A stretch of DNA of 64,000 nt from Opisthocomus hoazin (Eukaryota; Chordata; Aves; Opisthocomiformes; Opisthocomidae). The position numbers and the translations under genes are program-made. Below, piece by piece: positions 14,732 through 54,296 of the stretch. Below the pieces are notes generated by a model. It had not been told where the DNA came from. It ran no database searches and saw only the letters and a program-made list of their open reading frames with translations. Position 1 is the first letter of the stretch. Each line of letters begins with the position of its first letter. The stretch is from positions 16,589,896 to 16,653,895 of the forward strand of contig NC_134433.1 in NCBI RefSeq assembly GCF_030867145.1, in the 5' to 3' direction.

Positions 14732-17700
14732 TCTGTTCTTCTTTGAATACAGTCCTGACATTTCTGATCTTTGTAACTTTGATTGCTAGTTTTCTGCTGC
14801 CGCTTGAAGTGAAATTGCTAGTGAGTGGTGTAAAGCTCGCAAGCTAAGGCAAGGGGGTGAGGAGCAGTGTGGAATTGTTGCAGCTGTGGGGGAAAGAGTA
14901 GAGGAATTCCTTTCAAGCTGGATATTGCAGGTGATCATTACTTGTTTGTAGAAGTGGGTTATTTAAAAGAAAAAAAAAAGGCCTTAAATGCATATGCCGC
15001 AGCAGCCCCGTTTAACTCATTCCTTTATTGGAGACTGCAACAGGAGCAGCAGGAAAAGATTATTCACCGAAACTGATTTTTGCGGTGTGGAAGCACTTGA
15101 AAAACCAGAGGAGAGCAGACACACCAGGCCTTGCTTACACAGCTGTGATGAAGTTCAGCAGTTCTGCAACGTGTTTAGCTCTTTTTCTTTATTAAAATGA
15201 GTCCCGCAGCTAGTAAAAATGAGCATCAATAAATCTGTGTCAGCTGTCAGTATAAATTGATAATCAATATTATTTGGTTAAAGACCAACCATTTTATCAG
15301 ATCTTTCACGGATGAGGCTGCGTGACAGCTGCTGCCATGGGAGAAGCGCAGGAGTTAACAGGACGCTGGTGTTCCCTGCTGTTGGCTGACCAGAACGCGG
15401 CATTCCTAGAGGAGTGGCACGGTGGGTGCTGAACTCGGGAGCTGTGGTGCTGTCGGGTACCAAGCACCCTCAGTTTTCTCGAGTGAGGCACAGCAGCAGA
15501 AGAGGTTTGGGAATCAGTACTCAAAAGTTTGAAGTATATACCTTCAGTCAGAGGGAAAAAGATGGATATCCACGTCGTAATTTTGGGGGTAGTAGTGGAA
15601 AGGATTTTTAGACATTCAGCAATTACTTTCATAGCCATATAATCTTTCTAAGATAAGGTGGGTTTTTTTATATGAAGGGATTAGGAAGGAGGTTAGACAA
15701 AGTACAGCCTTAGTACTGATAGGGCAAAAAAAGTTTTGTATTGCTGTTCATGCATAATTGACATTGATTTACAAGGACTTTAATTTAGGCAACTATAAAC
15801 TGCCTCATGACTTTCTGCAGAGCAGGTAAAAACTTGCTCAACTGTAGACGGTCAACATTCAAGTCCTAAAATTTATTTTTGATCTCAACTAGTTTTTGTA
15901 AAAGCTGACTGTTGGATTCTTGTGTTTGCAACTTGCACAATTTTGTAGCAGTACAGCTGAAGAAAACGAGTGATTCAAATCCATCAAAAATCCTATTTTA
16001 GATGTCTTTTTACAATGACCTCCACTTCAAACTTTCTATTTTTCATTTGTCTATTGGAACTTCAGTGATAACTTTCTCTGAGTTTGTGTCTTGGGTTCAG
16101 CTCTTTGGCTTTGAGCGTGGCTGCCACAGCCTTGACCCGTAGTGCACCGCTGCTGTTGGCAGCACAGCCCACAGGCAGAAGGTGCACATCTGGCTGTTGT
16201 TTCAACATGTGGATGCCTCCTGAGTTAGGTGCTGAGGTCAGACTGCTCGTTTCAACAGTTGCTAAGGCTTACTTTTAAAAATGGTTGCAGGCACAACTAC
16301 CGAGGCAGTGCAGTTGCAAATCAGGGAACGCAAGTAACTTTATATTTAATGCTGTTCTGTATTTTAACATTTCCCTGATTTTGGACAGTGTGAGAGGAGT
16401 ACTTCTGTTCTTGTGAAATAATGTATTGAATTTCAGACTTTGCCTGAAGATGTTTCGGGTTACTATTCTAAAACTGAATTCTGTTATTCTATTCTAATGT
16501 TTTGTTAGAATTAAGAGTGACTATTTTAATCTGTAATTCAATTAAAAGGACACCTTTTGAGGTCTTCTGGTAATTTTGTGTGGAGGTACAGCACTATCTG
16601 AAGAGTATACATGAGTGTGGGTGATAGTTTTTAATATTTTGATGGATTTAGACTAATAAATTGAAAATGTTAGCAGTTTTTAATTTAGATGTCTATCAGA
16701 TAGGACTGTGTAAATAGGTATGTTACTGTAAAAATCATGTGTTTGTTTAGTATATGCATTAAAAACACACTGTACATAATATTCAAATAATTTCTGTGAA
16801 GTTTACTTTGAGAAGTAACTGGTCATTAGGACAGAGACGTTCTGAACAGGGTCATTTTCACCCGAGATCCGGGAAGCTGCCTTCAGAGCCGTTCGTTATC
16901 TGTACAGCCCGAGATTCATTAGCTAATACAGATGGGATAACCTGTGTGTTGCAGAACCAGAATTGCTCAGCCCAGCAAGCCTTGCAGCAACAAAGAAATA
17001 AAAGCATTCCTCTGTAACAGGCTTCAGCACTTATCTCTGTTCTCTGGTACTGTTTGTGCTGAACCGAAACAGCTGCTGCCCGGAGTTCGGAGAGAACAAA
17101 CTCAACACGGCGTGAAATTACTGCCCTTCCATTCACATTCATTAGAGTTGTGTTGTTACTGGCTACAAGCATGACTGGGCTTTGCGGGATGGATAACAAG
17201 AAATGCCACTTTGTGAGTTTTCCTTAAAACATTAACAAGACAGGGTGCAAACTTTGACACCATGTGTATTATGGTCCCTCTAATAATATATATTATTGCA
17301 TTTTTCTTGTCAATTGCTGGAATAATATTTATACTTACAAGATTTGGAAAAAGGCAGATAGGAAGTTTCTAAGGGGAAATATGGTTGAAAGATAGCCATT
17401 ATGAGTAACTCCAAAAGATCTTGAGGGTGGGTGCCCAAGGCTGTGTTGCTGCTGCTATAGCGTGCAGCCTGTGAGATGTGGGTGCTGGGGCTGGAGAACC
17501 AGTATCCAGCTCCGCACGCACCAAACAGAGGATTCCCCCTTGCTCAGTTAGCAATGAACAGCGAGCAAGTGGAAAGGTGTTTTGGCATTTATTCCTCTTC
17601 CAGCAGATGGGTTTCATCTTGTCTGCTGGCAGGCTGGGTTTCAGAGACAGCTCTGTCACCTCTCTTAAATCCGGCGGCGTCTTGGTGGGGCTGCTGCAAC

Positions 17701-19443
17701 GGCGAGGCCTGAGCAGGGCTAGAAACCCGCTGCAAGCGTAGTTGTTGCTTTTTATCTCCCTGCACTCAAATCCATGGTGTGTTTTGTCCAAAAAGCCTCC
17801 AGGACACTGATAGTCAGGGAACAGCTGCAGAGCAGAGGGCTCTAAGACAAGCTTTGTCAGTCCAGCAGTGCAGAATTTCCTCAGCAGGTTTTGTTATGGT
17901 CTTTTGGCTCTTGTCAGTCTTCAAGCCAAAACCAAGGCTAAGCTATTCTTTCTCTCTTTTTTAATACTGCTGGTTTTATTGATTGATTAATTGCATGTTG
18001 TTCAAGCACTTTTTCAATTTCTTGTATCTGTGTCACATAGATATGTGAATTGTATTGCACGTCTGACCCGTTGATGGAATTCTGATGTGTCAAACATACT
18101 TACGATTTCAAAGCTGATCCTGGTAGCTTGAGTTACTTGCTTGTTAACATTTACAAAATGGATTATCCTTCTATGACTGGTTGGAATGGTGTCTTTCTGT
18201 TGTGATAGTACTGAAATTGAGAAGCTGATTGCTGTAGATACAGCCTAAATATACAGCTAGGAGCCTAAAAAGCCTGTGGGCTCGTGGGGCGTGCGATCTG
18301 CAGAACGGCGGCGGCAGAGGAAGCGCGCGGCTCCCGGCGGCTGGTTCTGTGCCGAGGGACTCGTCCGGCTGCCGGCGGGCAGGGTGCCGTGCCGGGTGGT
18401 GGACTGCAGGCACTCACGGGAGTTTACGTGACCCTCTTGAGAAGTGTGGCTGGTTGTGACGGCGGGTGGGTTTAGGTCGGTCCTTTTAGGTTCTGTTAAG
18501 CTGCTAGAATCTGAGGTAAAAAGCAAACAAAAAACCTACTAAATCTGTGAAGCTGCAGCGAATTCCTTCAACAAAGTAAACCTGCAGACAACTTGCCGTG
18601 GTTTTTTGCTTTGCCCTCTTTTTGTGTTGTACAACCCCTCGACAAGATTAGTGACGTCTTTCTTTAGAGCAAGGTAGGGATGTTTACTGCACTCGTTTTT
18701 TACAGATAATAGGAATGGTAGAAGTAGATGTGAACTCTCTCAAATAAGCTGTCTGGATCTTAAGCATTGTTTATTCTGTCTTCAAACAAATTGAAACAGT
18801 TTTAAAGAATGAACTTGTTTACGGTGTAAAATGGCATTTGTGTCTATTTAAAGAAAATTCTTCTATTGTAGTTACGTTTTTTAGAAGTACTTCTAAGGAA
18901 AAGTAATGAAACAAACCCACATACTTAATTTTCTTCACCTTATTCAAAAAGAATTGTAGCTCATGCTCTAAATATGCTAGAATTTAGCATAAAATAAGTT
19001 TTGAAAGTTTTAAATCTAATATTTTTCATAGCAAATATAGCTGTTTAACTCTTGTTTTAACCATAGTGTTGAATATAACATAGCTGAGGAAGGTGCTTGT
19101 GGTCTGCCTAGGTATTAACAGTCATTTGTGAGGAAATTTTGTGTCGTCAGAGGTCTCGGGTCTTGCACCTGTTTGATACTTCAGTGTCTCATCACTGCGG
19201 TCCTGCCATAGCTGTGCGTATCCTCTCGATAGCAGTTGGGTGTGTGCAGTGGTCAGCAGCAGTGTCAAAACTCCAAAGGGAAAAATTAGTAATTGAGTAG
19301 CATTTGCAGTGTAATCAGTGAGGATTTTTAAAAATAAAATTTTATAACTTTGTTTCTGTAGCAAGAATATATCTGTTTAATTCCCAGGAATCAGCAACCT
19401 GTAAGTTTTCTTTTGCAGTTTAGAGGTTTGGAGGCTTGCTGCC

Positions 19444-19460
19444 TTTTTTTTTTTTTTTTT
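19444..19460 (+). repeat. T17 homopolymer
   Basis: A run of 17 T in NLK intron 1. No adjoining SINE-like body was recognised. Confidence 0.9.
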
Positions 19461-21216
19461 GAGGAAAAAAAAGCTGGTAAAAAATTTGGTGATGGCCAGA
19501 GATACTGTCTCATAAAGAGAGAATACCGCTACTTAGCTGATCAGTGGTGCTTGACCTTGTGAGCAGTGGGAGCTCTCGGATCATGCTGGGATCAACTTTA
19601 TATGAAATTGTGCCCTGCTGCGTGTTGTTCGGAATCGGCCTCTTGTGTAATCCCAAAGCTACGGCCAGCCCGAGAGGTCTCCTGCCCGTGATGAAGAGCA
19701 CCTCGTTCTGCAGATCGGCGCGCGGAGGTTCTGCAGCGTGACGGAGGGCGTTTCAGTCTGGCCAGTGGCGACTGCTGAGTGGCTCAACAGTGGCTTTCCT
19801 GTAGCTCTTCCAGTTTTCATTCCCTTTCTTTCCAACGTAGGCTAGAGGCAAGAGGTAAAGGTCCTGGAGAAGACAGAGAACATAGTGTGAATTAGAAGAC
19901 CTTTTCAGATGCTTTTCAGCTCTGTGTTTCCCACCATAGAAACAGGCTGGTATCAACTTTCCCAAGTCCTCCTCCACCCCTGATTGGAAACATAAATACG
20001 CAGTGGCTGTTAACAAGTGTGGTGGGGGAGTTCTCCTTTGACTCCCAATGACTAGGCTCAGTGGCTACGTCTGACCTTTTGGTTTGATTGAATTGTTTTG
20101 TATTTTGAAGGCAGATGTGGTACTTAGAGATAAGGCGGATATTTGATTATCCCATTCTAATTTTTTATTATTAGATACTTAAAACAATGTGGACCTGAGA
20201 CAAAAGAAGAAGCTTTCCGTGTGGTCTGTGCAAGAGTCACGCGATAGATAGAAAAGCCAGCAACTTTTTAAGGACAAATGGGTACATAGCTGGATGTAGA
20301 TTCTTATGTGGTTATGGCATTGCACTTAGAAGAAAGTTACTTTGGTCATCCCAATAAAAATATGCAGAAAAAAAAATGAGGGTTTCCTAACAGCTGAAGA
20401 TCCAGAAACCCTGTTTTGTAGTGAGGTTTGAGAAGCCTCACCTTAAAAACCGTGATTGGGAATTGAGGCACCATAATCTCCTTGCTCTAGTTTTATGGTT
20501 CTCATTATAAAATTCTATTTTCAGAATCTAATTACTTTAAAATACTTGCCACGTGCAAAGCACCTTATAATTTCTGAACTGTACTTGCATCTCATAAGCT
20601 CTATGGGAGAAGGGTGGGTATCATGCCTGTTTTACATTTGTGGAAACTTAGAGACCATGTGCTGTTGCTTCTCCAGATGTACAGTGGTGTAGTCATGGAT
20701 AATAGTCTTACACTTGCCAGTGTTTTGTCAGAATGGGATTATTGAATTTTTTTTGTCCTGTTAGGAGAGGAAGAAGAAAGCAGTAGACCTGACAAAATAA
20801 AATCTGTGTAACTGAGAAAATGTTTTACTCTTAATAAGGTCTTTTTTGGGAGGTGAAGGAGATGTTTATTGTCATGTCCGCCCCTCGGCTCAAGTTGTTG
20901 CTCTAACTCCGAGCTACAGCGTATGCCAGTGGCAGGCAGCGTGTGCACTGGTGTGCGTATGTCCAGCCACCTAGCAGCCGCCAGGCTTGGCTGGATGTGT
21001 GCCCTAATCAGAGAATGATCACGCTACCAGCAATACAGACTCTGTAGTACTCTGCATAATGCCCTTTGATCAATGCTTTTTTCCCTAGAAGTGTCTGCAC
21101 GTTGTTTTGACTCACCGTCTAAGTTGAGAATGATAAGAACTCTAAAATATTCTTTTCTGGTTTAGAAAAAATTGTCTAACAGTAGTATGTGATGTTCTAA
21201 ATCTTTTATTCTGTAG

Positions 21217-50193
<28,977 letters not shown>

Positions 50194-50897
50194 AGTGGAA
50201 GATAAGATACTACTGAAGACGTAATGTAGCTTTCCACTGGAGTCTGGGATTTGCAATTCTGGAGGTTAATCATGCTTGTACTGTAATTTTACTAATGAAG
50301 TTTTAAATTAACAACCACTACTTGTACAATATGAATAATATTTAGAAATGTACTAGACTTTTAATCTTGTAAAGTGGTTGTGCTTTTAGAAGAAAATATT
50401 TTACCCAGAGTTGCACGTGTTTTATGAATTCTAGTGCAGCTGTGATGGCTCAGCTCAGAACAAACAGAATTGAACCAAATTTGGGGAGGGTTTTGCGTTT
50501 TTTCTCTTTTTTTTTATTGAAGTGAGATTGTACAAAAAGATAGACATACATTTTGATATTGAGCCATTCCTGAAGATTTTGGGTTTTCTAAAACTAAGGA
50601 ATACAGAAAACTTGACTGCGACCAATCATGAAGTCCCGCCAGCTGACAGCGACCCCGCAAGCGGCCCTGTCACCTGGTGATCAAATCCTATAAATAGCTT
50701 CTCACTAGAGCTGTGATGGTGATGTGTGCTGTTCTAAAATCCAATGTTGTGAGTAGAGAGAATGAGTTTGTGACTAGGAGAGACTAAACTTCTGTTTCCT
50801 TACCCAGTATAAATATATATATATATTTAATCTATTTTTATTAGAAGTTTTTCTGCTCTTTCTTACATAAAACCCCCCAGCATGCATCTTCTATGTG

Positions 50898-50905
50898 TGT
50901 AAATA
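50898..50905 (+). promoter_or_regulatory. Pumilio-type element UGUAAAUA in NLK 3'UTR
   Basis: An exact match to UGUANAUA in the sense strand of the NLK 3'UTR. A second match, UGUAUAUA, is at 51197-51204. PUM1/2 binding to such elements lowers mRNA stability. Function here is inferred from motif only. Confidence 0.4.
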
Positions 50906-51196
50906 ATTCCATTTATGGGCTAATTTCAGAGATCCCTGACATCATTGCTGTATAGAGAGAAACTAGCTTGCACATTTTAGGTCTGTGAAATTTTGTGAGA
51001 ACTTTTTCCTGCACTGGACAGTTGGGAGAAAAAAAAAAAAAAAAGAAAAGGAAAAAAAAAGCACATAGGGAATTATGTTAATTGTGTTTGTGTCTCTAGG
51101 CGAAGCTGTGGAAGTCTTGAAATGTCACAGTAGTAAATAACTTTTATTACTTTTTGGCTAATTCTTTTTCTGTTGGAACACTGAATTCTGTGCATA

Positions 51197-51204
51197 TGTA
51201 TATA
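51197..51204 (+). promoter_or_regulatory. Pumilio-type element UGUAUAUA in NLK 3'UTR
   Basis: The second UGUANAUA match in the NLK 3'UTR, about 300 nt downstream of the first. It sits in AT-rich sequence, so chance occurrence is possible. Confidence 0.35.
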
Positions 51205-51651
51205 TGAACACAAATTGAAGGCCTCTACCTCCTGGAGTATACAACTTGGTTTGTTTACCTCCACATGATTTTTTTTTTTTTAAGTTCAGTGTGGAGACTT
51301 GAAACTTGAATGTCCCTTCCAACTTTTGTATTTAAAACAAGACTAGAAAACTGAAGACTGTTTTTCACCTGTACAAAGAAATACTAAAGGGTGGTCTTAA
51401 AATTTGAGCATTGGTCTGGAGAAAAACCGTGGTGTTTGTTATGGACAATTAACTGTTAAAGTTATTGTAAGTTATCTGTATTTAGCAGAGTATTTTCAAC
51501 AAGAGTGATCTGAGCTGAAATTGGAGACTATTAGTAAGTTATGTTTGGAAGTTTTAACTTCAATGAAGTAATTATTTGCTGTGAAAGAGACAAACATTGA
51601 ATAGCTGAACAAAGATGGTGCAATATCTTTGTTTTTTGTGAGGCTCCTGCG

Positions 51652-51657
51652 AATAAA
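51652..51657 (+). terminator. NLK: NLK poly(A) signal AATAAA
   Basis: A canonical hexamer about 1.46 kb past the NLK stop, followed within about 40 nt by a G/T-containing stretch (gagtgagaacgtgttt). It is the first AATAAA I see after the stop codon. Confidence 0.7.
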
Positions 51658-51675
51658 ACCAGCTGAAGCATTTCA

Positions 51676-54080
51676 ATTCACTTGAGTGAGAACGTGTTTA
51701 ATGAAAAGAGCCCGAGAAGACACTGGTATGAAAGGTAAAATCTCAGAGGTTGGTCAGTTAATGTGGCACACTTGCTGGTCACTTTGTAAAATGTAGATTT
51801 GAAGTACGGTGGTGAAAACATTAAATGTGACATTTGAAAAAGGAGTGGCGTTATCTTTATTTCCTGTCTGATCTCCCACCTTTATTTAAGAATAAGTTGT
51901 TACAATCTTGATTAAATGCTGTCTAAAAGAATACAAGTAAAAAGCGTTTGTAACATCTTGCTTTGGGCATGGTTTTGATTTTTATGCTCACATGCATACA
52001 CATATATATATGCACCTACATGCACATATATATGAATTCGTAAACAAAATATTCATTTACTCTTTAAGCTCAATCCTGGATAAAGGCAAAACTTGCGGAT
52101 TAAATCACAACGAGCAATTGCCTTGCACTTTACTGGGAGGCTGCGAGACGTCCAGTCAGGGATGGAGTGGACTCAGTCTGCCAAGCTCGCGTCGTTTGTC
52201 GAGCACAGGGGCTCGCACTTCGCTCCAGTCCCGGTGCGGAGAGCCCAGCGCGCAGCGGTGCTGCAGGCTGCGGCTGCAGCCGGTCCCGTTCTGGGAGTGG
52301 GACCTTTTTGAAGATCAAACAAATTGAGCTGGGCAGTTCAGGCCCCCGGACCTCCCAAGAACCGAACTGGTAAGCTGCCTCAGCACGTGCTCCCTTCCTG
52401 GGGCTGGCACAGATGCCGGCTGGCCTCACGCGGTGCCTCTTCCTCAGACCCCTGCTGCAAAGCCGCCGTGCTGTTACGGGCTAAATTCTGACAAGTTTTG
52501 GATCTGGTGGTGGCGGTGTCGTTGTTGCTTCACAGTTGATGTTGCTGAAGGCGTTGCCATTCATTCACCGCCAGTTTTACTTAGTCTGCTCGTTAGATTC
52601 TCCTTCGGCGTGAGGCTGCAGCACGAGCGGCCGCTTGCTGGCTGGGTCCCCCGCTGTGACGCGCAGGGTGGTCGGGCTGTGGGCACGCGGCGGCCCAGCC
52701 GCAGAGGAGACCCCTTGGTGCCTCGGTGGTGTGCGGGAGCTGATTGCTGGAGGTCCGTGGCTGAATCTCATTCGTAACCATAAAGAGAGTAAAACGTCTC
52801 TTGGACATTTACCTTTCGGGGTGTCTTCGTACGAACGTGGGCAAGGCGCTGTGCAGAACGAGGGACTGAGATTGGCACAAACGTGTCACTAAAAGGTGTG
52901 TGCACAGAGATGTAAAAACCCGCTACGGTCACGTGTTCTCTGGCCACGTGCTGGATGTGAGTGACATGCGGTGAAGGGCTGTCTGACACGGAGAGCTCCG
53001 TGCACGCACACGCGTGTACGCCTGGAGAGAGGTGAACGCGAGGTCACCGAGGGAGCTGCTTTCCTTCCCGGTGAGGTTAAAATCCAGCTTAGGTTTCAGA
53101 GTTGCATTTTAATCAGTTTTAAGCTTTGTTGATATCAATGTCAAATGAATTACGGAGCGTAATCGTAAGTTTTGAGCTCTCTGAATACAGCGCCTGCATC
53201 TCCTGTGGTTACTTGTGCCTCGAGAAGAGGGCAGAAGCAGTGAGCGCAAGGAGTAACCTCGACATCACCGGCCGGCGGTCGAAGGGACCTCAGCTGGGAG
53301 AGGCCTGGCCGCTGTGTGCGTCTGGCGGCGACGCGGAGGAGCCCGGCGGAGCGCGACGGGACGGGGAGCGGCCGCGGTCCGTTTGCCGGTGCGTGGTGGG
53401 GGCCTGGCTCCAGCCGCTGGCGGGCCGGACGCTGCAGCGCCGGTCCCCTGCCTGCTGCTGCCTGTGGGGACGTCGCTGCTGGAGCTCACCCCACCCAACA
53501 GACGGCCTGGACACTCAGCGGGGAGCGGTTTTGCTAATCATCGTTTTTACCCTTGGTTTGTTTCAGTAACAGGGCAGCTCGAGACCCTCGAACTGTTTGT
53601 TCTTTGGAACTTCTTAAAATTCCTCCGGCGAGCGTGACGGGACGGAGCCCTGCGGCTGTGCCCTGTGACCCCCCCCGCCGCGGGTCCCCCCGCGCTCTGT
53701 GCCGGTGACCGGGGGGTGCCTGGGCTCCAGGCGGGTAATGGCGGCAGCAGCTGCGCCTGCGCCGCGGCCGCTGTCTGTGCTCGGTAAGGGAGGGGCTGGG
53801 ACCGCCGGGGCCGGGCGGGGCTGGGACCGGCGGTCGGGCCGGGCCGGGGAGGGCAGGGCCGGAGCTGGCTTTGCCCCGCTTTGAGCCCGGGTTCCCGCAG
53901 CGTTCGGGGGAAGGGGGCTCCGGCTCGGCCCCTCCCCCCGGCTGAGGCCCTGCCCGGGGCGGGGGAAGCGGGGGAAGGACGGGAGACGTGGGGGGGGCGG
54001 GTGCGGGCACAGAGCGGGGCTGGCGGCGGCGGCAGCGCTGCCTGCAGCGGGGCGTGGGGGACGGCCCCTCCTCCTGGGGC
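51676..54080. other. NLK-TMEM97 intergenic region
   Basis: About 2.4 kb separates the NLK poly(A) signal from the TMEM97 promoter repeats. An AT-rich part with TA/CA microsatellite tracts (about 51,985-52,035) gives way to GC- and CpG-rich patches at 52,120-52,480, 52,610-52,760 and 53,230-54,080. Long open frames here are compositional and match nothing I know. No equivalent of the mammalian PYY2/PPY2 pseudogenes is seen. Confidence 0.8.
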
Positions 54081-54120
54081 GGTGGGCGGGGCAGGACGAT
54101 GGTGGGCGGGGCAGGACGAT
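54081..54120 (+). repeat. 20-bp perfect tandem GC-box duplication
   Basis: Two identical copies of ggtgggcggggcaggacgat lie end to end. Degenerate GGGCGGGGC units follow to about 54,165, just 60-100 bp upstream of the TMEM97 ATG. Each unit holds a GC box, so the duplication multiplies Sp/KLF sites. Confidence 0.9.
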
Positions 54121-54179
54121 GGGCGGGGCGCTGTGATAGGCGGGGCAGGGCGATGGGCGGGGCGGGCGCGGCAGTGGCG

Positions 54180-54296
54180 ATGGCGGCGCCGCGCTGGCGG
54201 GAGCGGCTCTTCGCGCTCTACTTCCTGTCGCACATCCCCGTGACGGCGCTGATCGACCTCCAGCCGCTGCTGCCCGCCGGCCTGTGCCCCGCGGCC
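54180..54296 (+). CDS. TMEM97: TMEM97 exon 1 (residues 1-39)
   Basis: The exon encodes [20 protein letters not shown] through LCPAA and stops at a gtgagc donor in phase 0. It contains TM1 and the ligand-pocket aspartate D26. It lies wholly in the CpG island. Confidence 0.94.

Larger units (their letters stand above)
1..21216 (+). other. NLK: NLK intron 1 (3' part)
   Basis: This 21 kb stretch precedes the exon 2 acceptor (ctgtag, 21211-21216). It is AT-rich and riddled with stops in all frames. No open frame resembles the His/Ala-rich NLK exon 1 or any other protein I recognise. It holds simple repeats and small GC-rich patches, at about 2,090-2,140, 8,030-8,300, 12,465-12,800, 13,860-13,985 and 18,280-18,480. 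I recognise no tRNA, rRNA or clear CR1 copy here. A first intron this long is usual for NLK. Confidence 0.9.
50194..51675 (+). other. NLK: NLK 3'UTR
   Basis: An AT-rich tail of about 1.5 kb from the stop to the first good poly(A) signal. It contains a TA-repeat at about 50,812-50,827, an A16 run at 51029-51044 (an internal oligo-dT priming risk) and two Pumilio-type UGUANAUA elements. The end point is inferred from the AATAAA at 51652. Longer forms are possible. Confidence 0.7.

Noticed and set aside
1-21216. Search for NLK exon 1
   Set aside because: No frame shows the His/Ala-rich N-terminus or the GYGAFGVVW glycine loop. Exon 1 must be left of the window.
51676-54080. Search for PYY/PPY-family sequence between NLK and TMEM97
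   Set aside because: No pancreatic-polypeptide-like frame was seen. Those copies are known from mammals.
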